This document shows positions 1 through 7,067 of a stretch of DNA of 22,632 bases, in pieces. Source of the DNA: an uncultured Peptostreptococcaceae bacterium (GTDB lineage Bacteria > Bacillota > Clostridia > Tissierellales > Peptoniphilaceae). The notes beneath the pieces are model-generated. The model was not told the DNA's origin, did not search any database, and saw only the letters and a program-made list of their open reading frames with translations. A program made the position numbers and the translations under genes. The DNA lies in NCBI GenBank assembly GCA_947283485.1, contig CAMYOU010000018.1:1-22632 (forward strand), in the 5' to 3' direction. How positions within the stretch are numbered: position 1 is the stretch's first letter; every line of letters begins with the position of its first letter.

Positions 1-728
1 GCCTCAAGAGAAAAGGCGGCAGAAATTCGCGCGGCATCATCACCGTACGCCACAGAGGCGGCGGAGCGGCAAAGAGATACCGCATCATCGACTTCAAACG
101 CAACAAAGACGGCATCCCGGCAAAAGTCTTCTCCATTGAATATGATCCCAACAGAAGTGCGAACATCGCGCTCCTACACTATGCGGACGGAGAAAAACGC
201 TACATCCTCGCACCGAACGGTCTCAAGGTAGGCGACATGGTCGAGAGCGGTCCCGAAGCCGATATCGTCATCGGCAACGCACTTCCGCTTGCGAACATCC
301 CCGTAGGTACCATGGTTCACAACATTGAGCTCAAGGCAGGCAAAGGCGGACAACTCGTTCGTACTGCAGGCGCAGAAGCACAGCTCATGGCAAAAGAAGG
401 CAAGTTTGCACAATTAAGACTTCCTTCCGGCGAATTCCGCCTCATCCACCTCACATGCCGTGCAACCGTCGGACAAGTCGGCAATCTCGAGCACGAACTC
501 GTTAACATCGGTAAAGCCGGCAAGTCCCGCCACATGGGCAAGAGACCCCATGTACGCGGCTCGGCAATGAACCCGGTTGACCACCCGCACGGCGGCGGCG
601 AGGGACGCGCACCGATCGGACGTCCCGCACCGATGACCCCGTGGGGCAAGAAATCTCAAGGCGTCAAGACGAGAAACAAGAAGAAACATTCTTCGAAATA
701 CATCGTAAGAAGCCGCAAGAAAAAGTAG
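1..728 (+). CDS. rplB: 50S ribosomal protein L2 (5'-truncated by window edge)
   Basis: L2 is a primary 23S rRNA-binding protein near the peptidyl-transferase centre and is needed for subunit association. The reading frame is open from base 3 and ends in TAG at 726-728, giving 241 codons. L2 is usually about 275 residues, so roughly 35 N-terminal residues lie outside the window. The RNA-binding segment begins at once (KRKGGRNSRGIITVRHRGGG), and the conserved C-terminal segment VDHPHGGGEGRAPIGRP, with its essential histidine, is present near 570-630. It is the first visible gene of the S10-spc-alpha cluster. The next ribosome binding site (AGGAGG, 727-732) overlaps its stop codon. Identification is secure; only the start is missing. 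Confidence 0.97.
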   Translation, partial: LKRKGGRNSRGIITVRHRGGGAAKRYRIIDFKRNKDGIPAKVFSIEYDPNRSANIALLHYADGEKRYILAPNGLKVGDMVESGPEADIVIGNALPLANIPVGTMVHNIELKAGKGGQLVRTAGAEAQLMAKEGKFAQLRLPSGEFRLIHLTCRATVGQVGNLEHELVNIGKAGKSRHMGKRPHVRGSAMNPVDHPHGGGEGRAPIGRPAPMTPWGKKSQGVKTRNKKKHSSKYIVRSRKKK

Positions 729-740
729 GAGGACGGAAAC

Positions 741-1025
741 ATGGCAAGATCACTCAAGAAAGGCCCCTTCATTGACGAACATCTCATGAAGAAGGTCGAA
801 GCATTAAATTCCAAGAACGAAAAGAAAGTCATCAAGACCTGGTCGCGTCGCTCGACGATCTTCCCCGAAATGATCGGCCACACCATCGCCGTTCATGACG
901 GCAGAAAGCATCTTCCGATCTACATTACCGACGACATGGTCGGACACAAACTCGGTGAATTTGTCCCCACGAGAACCTTCCGCGGTCACGCAGGCAAGGA
1001 CAAACAAGCCAGAGTTTCGAAATAG
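741..1025 (+). CDS. rpsS: 30S ribosomal protein S19
   Basis: S19 sits in the head of the small subunit, binds 16S rRNA and pairs with S13. The 94-residue product is of normal family length. It opens MARSLKKGPFIDEHLMKKV and carries the S19 signature KTWSRRSTIFPEMIGHTIAVHDG, followed by GHKLGEFVPTRTFRGHAG. The ATG at 741 lies eight bases after AGGAGG (727-732), which overlaps the rplB stop. It lies between L2 and L22, as in nearly all bacteria, and is translated from the same long transcript. Confidence 0.98.
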   Translation: MARSLKKGPFIDEHLMKKVEALNSKNEKKVIKTWSRRSTIFPEMIGHTIAVHDGRKHLPIYITDDMVGHKLGEFVPTRTFRGHAGKDKQARVSK

Positions 1026-1034
1026 GGGGTAGAC

Positions 1035-1382
1035 ATGAACGCAAGAGCAGAAGCAAAATACGTTCGCATCTCGCCTTTGAAAGTGGGATACATCTGCAAG
1101 GCCATTCGCGGCAAACAAGTCGACGAAGCCCTAGCGATCCTCCGCTTTACGCCCAAGCGCGGAGCAAGAAAACTCGAAAAAGTTTTGAAATCCGCCATTG
1201 CGAATGCAGAACACAATTTCAATATGAATAGAGACAAACTCTACGTAGAACGCGCTTATGCAAACGAAGCGCCTGTCATGAAACGCTACAGACCGAAAGC
1301 CAAAGGATCGGCGTATCCGATTTTGAAACGTGCAAGCCACATCGGCGTCGTCGTAGCATCGATGGACGAAAAGGAGGCTTAA
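1035..1382 (+). CDS. rplV: 50S ribosomal protein L22
   Basis: L22 is a large-subunit assembly protein whose beta-hairpin lines the nascent-peptide exit tunnel. The product is 115 residues. It has the typical opening ARAEAKYVRISPLKVGYICKAIRGK and the hairpin region KRYRPKAKGSAYPILKRASHIGVVV near the C terminus. The start ATG (1035) follows AGGGGGT, which overlaps the rpsS stop. Its last codons contain the AAGGAGG that serves rpsC one base downstream, so the two genes are translationally close-coupled. Confidence 0.98.
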   Translation: MNARAEAKYVRISPLKVGYICKAIRGKQVDEALAILRFTPKRGARKLEKVLKSAIANAEHNFNMNRDKLYVERAYANEAPVMKRYRPKAKGSAYPILKRASHIGVVVASMDEKEA

Positions 1383-1383
1383 G

Positions 1384-2142
1384 ATGGGTCAAAAAGTTAA
1401 TCCGCACGGTTTTCGCGTAGGCGTTATCAAAGACTGGAACTCCAAATGGTACGCAGGTAAAAAAGAATTCTCGGACCTCCTCGTCGAAGACGTAAAGATT
1501 CGCGAATACATTAAGACGCGCGCCAAAGACGCAGGCATTGCAGAAATCAAGATTGAACGTGCCGCAAACCGCGTCAAAGTATCGATCTTCACCGGCAAAC
1601 CCGGCATGATCATCGGCAAAGGCGGCGCAGGCGTTGAAGAACTTAGAAAAGCACTCGAGAAACTCACCGAGAAGAGCGTCATCGTGAACATCGAGGAAAT
1701 CAAACGCCCCGATCTTAGCGCACAACTCGTTGCAGAAAACATCGCATCTCAGCTTGAACGCCGTATCTCGTTCCGCCGCGCCATGAAACAATCCATCCAA
1801 AGAACCATGCGCCTCGGAGCAAAAGGCATCAAGACCAGCGTATCGGGCCGCCTCGGCGGAGCCGACATCGCACGTACGGAAGGCTATAGCGAAGGCACCA
1901 TCCCGCTTCAAACCTTGAGAGCGGACATCGACTACGGATTTGCCGAAGCAGACACGACGTACGGAAAAATCGGCGTCAAAGTTTGGCTCTACAAAGGCGA
2001 GATTCTTCCTGAGAGACAAAGAGACGAAAGAAACGATCGCAGAAAACCCTTTGATCGCAAGAAGAGAAAAGACGAGAAGAGACCCTTTAGCCGCGACAAC
2101 CGCGGAAGAAACGGTCGTGACCGTCAAGCAAAAGCTCGCTAG
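1384..2142 (+). CDS. rpsC: 30S ribosomal protein S3 with long charged C-terminal tail
   Basis: S3 lies at the mRNA entry side of the 30S head and contributes to mRNA unwinding. The start MGQKVNPHGFRVGVIKDWNSKW is typical. A type-II KH domain with the loop MIIGKGGAGVEELRKAL follows at about residues 75-90, and the C-terminal domain (GLGGADIARTEGYSEGTIPLQTLRADIDYG-like) at about 155-190. The core fold should end near residue 210. The remaining roughly 40 residues are very rich in Arg, Lys and Asp (for example ERQRDERNDRRKPFDRKK), making 252 residues against about 218 in Bacillus. The ATG starts one base after the rplV stop. Confidence 0.98.
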   Translation: MGQKVNPHGFRVGVIKDWNSKWYAGKKEFSDLLVEDVKIREYIKTRAKDAGIAEIKIERAANRVKVSIFTGKPGMIIGKGGAGVEELRKALEKLTEKSVIVNIEEIKRPDLSAQLVAENIASQLERRISFRRAMKQSIQRTMRLGAKGIKTSVSGRLGGADIARTEGYSEGTIPLQTLRADIDYGFAEADTTYGKIGVKVWLYKGEILPERQRDERNDRRKPFDRKKRKDEKRPFSRDNRGRNGRDRQAKAR

Positions 2143-2161
2143 AGTAAGGAGGTAAGACAAA

Positions 2162-2593
2162 ATGTTGATGCCCAAAAGAGTGAAATATCGTCGCGTGCAT
2201 CGCGGTCGCATGAAGGGCAAAGCGCTTCGCGGCAATACCATCACCTATGGTGAATACGCACTACAAGCACTCGAACCCTGCTGGATCACGGCAAACCAAA
2301 TCGAGGCTGCACGTCGTGCGATGACAAGATATATCAAACGTGGCGGAAAGATCTGGATCAAAGTCTTCCCGCACAAACCCGTCTCCAAGAAACCGGCGGA
2401 AGTCCGCATGGGTTCCGGTAAAGGTGCTCCCGAGTACTGGGTAGGCGTTGTGAAACCCGGTCGCATTCTATTCGAGATGGGAGGCGTACCCGAGGACGTT
2501 GCAAAAGAAGCAATGCGCCTTGCAAGCCACAAGCTCCCCATCAAGACCAAATTCGTCGTCCGTGAGGACCTCGCAAAGGAAGGTGAAGCGTAA
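2162..2593 (+). CDS. rplP: 50S ribosomal protein L16
   Basis: L16 helps organise the A-site region of the large subunit and is a late assembly protein. The product has 143 residues and begins MLMPKRVKYRRVHRGRMKGK, the usual Bacillota N terminus, so the first ATG (2162) is preferred over the one at 2168. AAGGAGGT at 2146-2153 is a strong binding site. Family motifs include ITANQIEAARRAMTRYIKRG and RMGSGKGAPEYWVGVVKPGR. Its TAA overlaps the rpmC ATG by one base. Confidence 0.98.
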   Translation: MLMPKRVKYRRVHRGRMKGKALRGNTITYGEYALQALEPCWITANQIEAARRAMTRYIKRGGKIWIKVFPHKPVSKKPAEVRMGSGKGAPEYWVGVVKPGRILFEMGGVPEDVAKEAMRLASHKLPIKTKFVVREDLAKEGEA

Positions 2594-2799
2594 TGAAGGC
2601 AAAAGACATTCGCGCGCTGAATGACAACGAGTTAAACTCGAAATTAAAAGACCTCAAAGGCGAGCTTTTTAACCTGCGCTTCCAACAAGCAACCGGTCAG
2701 CTCGACAACCCCATGCGCCTAAGAGGCGTGCGCAAAGACATTGCAAGAATCCAAACCGTCGTTCGCGAACGCGAACTCGGCATCCGGAAGGAGGCTTAG
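2593..2799 (+). CDS. rpmC: 50S ribosomal protein L29
   Basis: L29 is a small helical-hairpin protein at the exit of the peptide tunnel, next to the docking site for trigger factor and SRP. The 68-residue product starts MKAKDIRALNDNELNSKLKD and contains the signature ELFNLRFQQATGQLDNPMRL and the VRKDIARIQTVVRERE helix. The start shares one base with the rplP stop (TAATG), and the binding site AAGGAAGG lies inside rplP, so translational coupling is likely. Confidence 0.98.
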   Translation: MKAKDIRALNDNELNSKLKDLKGELFNLRFQQATGQLDNPMRLRGVRKDIARIQTVVRERELGIRKEA

Positions 2800-2804
2800 T
2801 CCTA

Positions 2805-3065
2805 ATGGAAAAACAAAGAGGCACCAGAAAAGTCCGTGTAGGACGAGTCGTAAGCGACAAGATGGAGAAGACGATCGTCGTCGCCGTCGAAACGAAAGTC
2901 GCACATCCTCTCTATATGAAGCAGGTCGTTAAGACCACCAAATTCAAAGCACACGACGAAAACAACGAAGCGAAGATCGGAGACGTAGTTCGCATCATGG
3001 AAACCAGACCGCTCTCGAAAGACAAGAGATGGCGACTCGTTGAAATCGTCGAAGCTGCGAAATAG
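2805..3065 (+). CDS. rpsQ: 30S ribosomal protein S17
   Basis: S17 is a primary 16S rRNA-binding OB-fold protein. The 86 residues are of normal length, with RKVRVGRVVSDKMEKTIVV near the N terminus, then THPLY-like HPLYMKQVVKTTKF, and IMETRPLSKDKRWRLVEI at the C terminus, all characteristic of S17. The binding site AAGGAGG (2788-2794) is inside the end of rpmC, and the ATG is five bases past the rpmC stop. Confidence 0.98.
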   Translation: MEKQRGTRKVRVGRVVSDKMEKTIVVAVETKVAHPLYMKQVVKTTKFKAHDENNEAKIGDVVRIMETRPLSKDKRWRLVEIVEAAK

Positions 3066-3080
3066 CAAGGAGGAGAGAGC

Positions 3081-3449
3081 ATGATTCAAACCGAAAGCCG
3101 CGTACGCGTTGCCGACAACTCCGGCGCAAGAGAACTTCTTGTCATTCGCGTATTGGGCGGAACCAATAGAAAGTATGCACACATCGGAGACGTCGTCGTA
3201 GCAACCGTCAAATCCGCAATCCCCGGTGGAGTCGTCAAAAAAGGATCCGTCGTCAAAGCCGTCATCGTCCGCACCAAAAGCGGCATCAGACGCCCCGACG
3301 GAACCTATATCAAATTCGACGACAACGCCGCAGTCATCATCAAAGATGACAAGAACCCGGTCGGAACGCGTATCTTCGGACCCGTCACCCGTGAACTTCG
3401 TCAGAGAGATTATATGAAGATCATCTCCCTGGCACCGGAAGTGCTATAG
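3081..3449 (+). CDS. rplN: 50S ribosomal protein L14
   Basis: L14 binds 23S rRNA at the subunit interface, contributes to inter-subunit bridges and is the docking site of the silencing factor RsfS. The 122-residue length is exact for the family. It starts MIQTESRVRVADNSGARELL and carries the family pattern RVLGGTNRKYAHIGDVVVAT, then FDDNAAVIIKDDKNPVGTRI and GPVTRELR. An AAGGAGGAG site precedes the ATG. The stop overlaps the AGGAGG of rplX. Confidence 0.98.
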   Translation: MIQTESRVRVADNSGARELLVIRVLGGTNRKYAHIGDVVVATVKSAIPGGVVKKGSVVKAVIVRTKSGIRRPDGTYIKFDDNAAVIIKDDKNPVGTRIFGPVTRELRQRDYMKIISLAPEVL

Positions 3450-3458
3450 GAGGCTAGG

Positions 3459-3782
3459 ATGAAAATCAGAAAAGGAGATACCGTTGCAATCATTGCCGGC
3501 AAAGACAAAGGTCAAGGCAAAGATGTGAAAACCGGCAAAGTCCTCTCGATTGACCGCAAGAAAGAAACCGTCATCGTAGAAGGCGTCAACGTCGGCACAT
3601 TTCATAAGAAACCGAGAAGCGTAGGAGACCCCGGCGGACGCATTCAAAAAGAGCGCCCCATCCACATCTCCAACGTCATGTACTACGACCAAAAAGCAAA
3701 GGCTCCGAGCCGCATCGGATTCCGCTTTGAGAACGGCAAGAAAGTCCGCTACTCAAAGAAATCCGGCGAGACGATCAAGTAG
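3459..3782 (+). CDS. rplX: 50S ribosomal protein L24
   Basis: L24 is an early assembly-initiator protein that binds the 5' part of 23S rRNA. The 107-residue product begins with a KOW motif (MKIRKGDTVAIIAGKDKGQ, then GKVLSIDRKKETVIVEGVNV). It continues with PGGRIQKERPIHISNVMYY and RIGFRFENGKKVRYSKKSGE, all standard L24 elements. AGGAGG (3448-3453) overlaps the rplN stop. It sits between L14 and L5, as expected in the spc block. Confidence 0.98.
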   Translation: MKIRKGDTVAIIAGKDKGQGKDVKTGKVLSIDRKKETVIVEGVNVGTFHKKPRSVGDPGGRIQKERPIHISNVMYYDQKAKAPSRIGFRFENGKKVRYSKKSGETIK

Positions 3783-3795
3783 AGGAGGAACGACA

Positions 3796-4338
3796 TTGAC
3801 TTCTAGACTCAAAGAACGCTACGTAAGTGAAATCGTCCCGAAGATGATGGAAGACTTCCAATATAAGAACGTCATGCAAGTGCCGAAGCTTCACAAGATC
3901 GTCCTCAACATGGGCGTCACCGAAGCGAAAGACAACGCCAAAGCATTGGAAGGCGCTGTCAAAGACATGCAAACCATCTCGGGACAAAAACCCATCGTAA
4001 CCAAAGCAAGAAAATCCATCGCGAACTTCAAACTCCGTGAAGGCATGAACGTCGGCTGCAAAGTAACCCTGCGCGGCGACAAGATGTATGACTTCTTGGA
4101 CAAACTCGTAAGCGTCGCACTTCCGCGCGTAAGAGACTTCCGCGGTGTCAGCGCATCGAGCTTCGACGGACGCGGGAACTATGCTTTGGGCATCAAAGAG
4201 CAACTCATCTTCCCGGAAATTGAATATGATCAAATTGACCAGATTCGCGGCATGGACATCATCATCGTCACCAGTGCCGAGACCGACGAAGAAGCCAGAG
4301 CATTCCTCGAGCTCATGGGAATGCCTTTCCGTAAATAG
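3796..4338 (+). CDS. rplE: 50S ribosomal protein L5 (TTG start)
   Basis: L5 binds 5S rRNA in the central protuberance and contacts P-site tRNA. I place the start at TTG 3796. It lies eight bases after GAGGAGG (3782-3788) and yields MTSRLKERYVSEIVPKMM, which matches the family N terminus and gives 180 residues, the normal size. The in-frame ATG at 3727 would lie inside rplX and add 23 unrelated residues, so it is rejected. Signatures seen include MQVPKLHKIVLNMGVTEA, KPIVTKARKSIANFKLREG and the DFRGVS/GNYALGIKEQLIFPEI region. Confidence 0.96.
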   Translation: MTSRLKERYVSEIVPKMMEDFQYKNVMQVPKLHKIVLNMGVTEAKDNAKALEGAVKDMQTISGQKPIVTKARKSIANFKLREGMNVGCKVTLRGDKMYDFLDKLVSVALPRVRDFRGVSASSFDGRGNYALGIKEQLIFPEIEYDQIDQIRGMDIIIVTSAETDEEARAFLELMGMPFRK

Positions 4339-4349
4339 GGGGGAATGGT

Positions 4350-4535
4350 ATGGCAAAGAAATCACTCATTGCAAAACAAAAAAGACCCGCGAAGTTCTCC
4401 ACGCGTGCCTACTCCAGATGCAAGATCTGCGGAAGACCGCATGCATATCTTCGCAAGTACGGCATCTGCAGAATTTGCTTTAGAGAACTCGCTCACAAGG
4501 GAGAAATCCCGGGCGTACGCAAAGCCAGCTGGTAA
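4350..4535 (+). CDS. rpsN: 30S ribosomal protein S14, zinc-binding (type Z)
   Basis: S14 is a late-assembling protein of the 30S head. The 61-residue form carries a zinc ribbon: Cys24-x2-Cys27 and Cys40-x2-Cys43 (SRCKICGRPHAYL and GICRICFREL). This marks it as the short zinc-dependent paralogue rather than the longer zinc-free one. The start MAKKSLIAKQKRPAKF is typical. The ATG at 4350 follows AGGGGGGA. An upstream ATG at 4345 is in a different frame. Confidence 0.97.
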   Translation: MAKKSLIAKQKRPAKFSTRAYSRCKICGRPHAYLRKYGICRICFRELAHKGEIPGVRKASW

Positions 4536-4554
4536 GTGAGAGGAGGCAAAAACT

Positions 4555-4950
4555 ATGATGACAGATCCTATCGCGGATATGCTCACAAGAATCCGTAATG
4601 GAAACAGCGCGCGACACGCAAGCGTCGTCGTTCCTGCATCCAGAATGAAAAAAGAAATCGCCAAGATCCTTCTCGACGAAGGCTTTATCAATGGCTTTTC
4701 GGTAGAAGAAGACGGGAAACAAGGCATGATGACCGTAGAACTCAAATACGGCCCGAGCGGTGAGAAAGTAATCACCGGCATCAAGAGAATCTCCAAACCC
4801 GGACTGCGCGTCTATGTCAAAGCCGGCGAAGTACCCCGTGTACTCGGCGGACTCGGCATCGCCATCGTGTCCACTTCCCAGGGGATTATGCCTGACCGTG
4901 AAGCAAGAAAGAACGGCATCGGCGGAGAAGTCCTCTGCTACGTCTGGTAA
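4555..4950 (+). CDS. rpsH: 30S ribosomal protein S8
   Basis: S8 is a primary 16S rRNA-binding protein of the central domain and in enterobacteria is the translational repressor of the spc operon. The product (131 residues) begins MMTDPIADMLTRIRNGN. The second ATG (4558) is equally possible and matches most homologues. The C-terminal signature GLGIAIVSTSQGIMPDREAR is intact, ending GGEVLCYVW. AGAGGAGG precedes the start. Confidence 0.98.
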   Translation: MMTDPIADMLTRIRNGNSARHASVVVPASRMKKEIAKILLDEGFINGFSVEEDGKQGMMTVELKYGPSGEKVITGIKRISKPGLRVYVKAGEVPRVLGGLGIAIVSTSQGIMPDREARKNGIGGEVLCYVW

Positions 4951-4965
4951 AAAAGGAGGATACGA

Positions 4966-5505
4966 ATGTCCAGAATTGGATTAAAACCCATCGAAATTCC
5001 GGCCGGTGTAACCGTAGCCGTCTCCGATGACAATACCGTCACCGTCAAGGGACCCAAAGGAGAAATCTCCGAGAAACTTGATCGTGCCATGGAAATCATC
5101 ATCGAGGACGGGACGCTCCACGTCAAACGCCCCACCGAGCAAAAACGCCACAAGGCACTCCACGGACTTTCGAGAACCCTAATCGCCAACATGATTGAAG
5201 GCGTAACTGAGGGGTATGAAAAACAACTCGAGATCATCGGTACCGGATACCGTGCAGCAAAAAGCGGCAAGAAACTCACTTTGAACCTCGGCTACTCTCA
5301 TCCCATCGAGATGGAAGACCCCGCAGGCATCGAAGTCGAAGTTCCCGGACCGAACCAACTCATCGTACGCGGCATCGACAAGCAACAAGTAGGCAACTAT
5401 GCAGCAGTCCTCCGCGATCTCAGAAGACCGGAACCGTACAAGGGCAAGGGCGTCCGCTATAAGGACGAACAAGTCCGTCGCAAAGTCGGCAAGACCGGTA
5501 AGTAG
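4966..5505 (+). CDS. rplF: 50S ribosomal protein L6
   Basis: L6 lies near the sarcin-ricin loop and the factor-binding site. The 179-residue product is of family length and has the two tandem L6 alpha/beta domains. The N terminus is MSRIGLKPIEIPAGVTV. The second domain carries the L6 signature ending PEPYKGKGVRYKDEQVRRK near the C terminus. A strong AAAAAGGAGG site precedes ATG 4966. Confidence 0.98.
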   Translation: MSRIGLKPIEIPAGVTVAVSDDNTVTVKGPKGEISEKLDRAMEIIIEDGTLHVKRPTEQKRHKALHGLSRTLIANMIEGVTEGYEKQLEIIGTGYRAAKSGKKLTLNLGYSHPIEMEDPAGIEVEVPGPNQLIVRGIDKQQVGNYAAVLRDLRRPEPYKGKGVRYKDEQVRRKVGKTGK

Positions 5506-5521
5506 AAGGGAGTGAGGGATC

Positions 5522-5887
5522 TTGTATAAAAAAATCGACAAAAAGCAGAATAGAATCGCACGACATGAGAGAATTCGCAAGTCGTTAAGCGGCACTCCCG
5601 AAAGACCGAGACTGCAAGTTCACAAGACGAACGCACATATCTACGCACAGATCATCGATGACGTGAACGGCAAGACGCTCGTAAGCGCATCGACTGCATC
5701 GAAAGATATGGCAGATCTCAAAAACGGAGGCAACGTAGAAGCGGCAAAACGCGTCGGAAAATCCGTTGCCGAAAAAGCTGTAGCGAAAGGCATCGAAGAG
5801 GTTGTATTCGACCGCGGCGGATTCATCTACCACGGACGCGTCAAAGCCCTCGCCGAAGCGGCACGCGAAGCCGGCCTGAAGTTTTAG
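5522..5887 (+). CDS. rplR: 50S ribosomal protein L18 (TTG start)
   Basis: L18 binds 5S rRNA together with L5 and anchors it to the large subunit. The predicted start is TTG 5522, after AAGGGAGTGAGGG, and gives MYKKIDKKQNRIARHERIRKSL and a product of 121 residues, normal for L18. Family features include RPRLQVHKTNAHIYAQIIDD, TLVSAST, and the C-terminal FDRGGFIYHGRVKALAEAAREAGL. No ATG gives a plausible alternative start. Confidence 0.96.
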   Translation: MYKKIDKKQNRIARHERIRKSLSGTPERPRLQVHKTNAHIYAQIIDDVNGKTLVSASTASKDMADLKNGGNVEAAKRVGKSVAEKAVAKGIEEVVFDRGGFIYHGRVKALAEAAREAGLKF

Positions 5888-5907
5888 TGCGAAGGAGGTA
5901 AAACGGT

Positions 5908-6414
5908 TTGGAACTCTTAAATCATGACGTACAACGCCTGGACCTCCAGGAAAAAGTCGTACACATCACCCGCGTCGCGAAAGTCGTAAAAGGCGGACGT
6001 AACTTCCGCTTCAGCGCACTCGTCGTCGTAGGCGATGCCAACGGACATGTAGGCATCGGAACCGGCAAAGCGCTCGAAGTTCCGGAAGCCATCCAAAAGG
6101 CAATCCAAGATGCGAAGAAACATATCATCAGTGTACCGCGCGTCGGCACCACGATTCCGCATGAAATCATCGGACGTCAAGGTGCGGGCAAAGTCCTTTT
6201 GAAACCCGCACAAGAAGGTACCGGAGTCATCGCAGGCGGTGCCATGCGTGCTGTATGCGAGCTTGCAGGCATCACCGACGTCAGGGGCAAATCCCTCGGC
6301 AGCGGCAATCAAAGAAGCGTCGTCAACGCGACCATGGATGCATTAAAATCCTTAAAACGCGCTGAAGATGTTGCAAAACTGCGCGGCAAGACCGTAGAAG
6401 AGATTCTCGGTTAG
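5908..6414 (+). CDS. rpsE: 30S ribosomal protein S5 (TTG start)
   Basis: S5 acts in decoding fidelity and mRNA entry on the 30S body. The TTG at 5908 follows AAGGAGGT and yields 168 residues with the opening ELLNHDVQRLDLQEKVVHIT. The S5 N-terminal double-stranded-RNA-binding-like domain is clear (KVVKGGRNFRFSALVVVGD, then GHVGIGTGKALEVPEAIQKA), as is the C-terminal domain (AGGAMRAVCELAGITDVRGK, SLGSGNQRSVVNAT). It sits between L18 and L30 as expected. Confidence 0.97.
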   Translation: MELLNHDVQRLDLQEKVVHITRVAKVVKGGRNFRFSALVVVGDANGHVGIGTGKALEVPEAIQKAIQDAKKHIISVPRVGTTIPHEIIGRQGAGKVLLKPAQEGTGVIAGGAMRAVCELAGITDVRGKSLGSGNQRSVVNATMDALKSLKRAEDVAKLRGKTVEEILG

Positions 6415-6424
6415 GAGGGACGAT

Positions 6425-6604
6425 ATGCTAAAGATCACACAGACACGCAGCCTTATCGGCCGCATTCCGAAGCATAGAAAGACGATGCAAGCCCTCGGAC
6501 TATCTCGCCCGGGCAATTTCGTCATCAAAGAAGACAACGAGGCCATCCAAGGCATGCTTAGACAAGTCGGCTACATGGTCAAAGTTGAGAAAGTAAACGA
6601 ATAG
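6425..6604 (+). CDS. rpmD: 50S ribosomal protein L30
   Basis: L30 is a small non-essential 23S/5S-proximal protein of the large subunit. ATG 6425 to TAG 6602-6604 encodes 59 residues: MLKITQTRSLIGRIPKHRKT, then MQALGLSRPGNFVIKEDNEA, ending VGYMVKVEKVNE. The length and the pattern LxxxRSLIGRxxxHRKTxxALGL fit L30. It is easily missed by a 60-residue cutoff. AGGAGG (6413-6418) overlaps the end of rpsE, and position between S5 and L15 supports the call. Confidence 0.97.
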   Translation: MLKITQTRSLIGRIPKHRKTMQALGLSRPGNFVIKEDNEAIQGMLRQVGYMVKVEKVNE

Positions 6605-6617
6605 GAGGTGTTTTCCG

Positions 6618-7067
6618 ATGAAACTCAATACACTGAGACCCGCAGACGGAGCCATCACGAAAAAGAGAAAACGCGTCGGACGCGGTAGCGCATCCGGCTG
6701 GGGAAAAACCTCCGGACGTGGTATGAACGGTCAGAACTCGAGAAGCGGCGGCGGCGTACGCCCCGGTTTCGAAGGTGGACAAATGCCGTTATTCCGCAGA
6801 CTTCCGAAGAGAGGATTCACGAATATCTTCGCGAAAGTCATTCAAGGTGTAAATGTAGAAGCGTTAAATCGTTTTGAAGATGGAACCGAAGTCACGCCGG
6901 AACTCTTGATCGAGTGCGGCGTTGTGAAAGCCGCCAAAGCAAAAGACGGCATCAAGATCCTAGGCAAAGGCGAGCTTACGAAAAAACTCGATGTCAAAGC
7001 TCATTTCTTCAGCGAATCCGCAAAAGCAAAGATTGAGGAGGCGGGAGGAAAGGTTCAGGTGATTTAG
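6618..7067 (+). CDS. rplO: 50S ribosomal protein L15
   Basis: L15 is a late assembly protein of the large subunit that reaches deep into 23S rRNA. The 149 residues start MKLNTLRPADGAITKKRKRVGRG, followed by the glycine/arginine-rich extension GRGMNGQNSRSGGGVRPGFEGGQMPL and FRRLPKRGF. The globular domain lies at the C terminus (GVVKAAKAKDGIKILGKGEL). AGGAGGTG precedes the start. The stop TAG (7065-7067) touches the secY start codon. Confidence 0.98.
   Translation: MKLNTLRPADGAITKKRKRVGRGSASGWGKTSGRGMNGQNSRSGGGVRPGFEGGQMPLFRRLPKRGFTNIFAKVIQGVNVEALNRFEDGTEVTPELLIECGVVKAAKAKDGIKILGKGELTKKLDVKAHFFSESAKAKIEEAGGKVQVI

Noticed and set aside
1276..2244. Long minus-strand open frame (322 residues) across rplV-rpsC-rplP
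   Set aside because: Lies opposite three certain ribosomal genes, has no binding site and no recognisable domain; a shadow of plus-strand codon bias.
3727..3795. Earlier ATG start for rplE
   Set aside because: Lies inside rplX and adds residues unrelated to L5; the TTG at 3796 has the binding site and correct N terminus.
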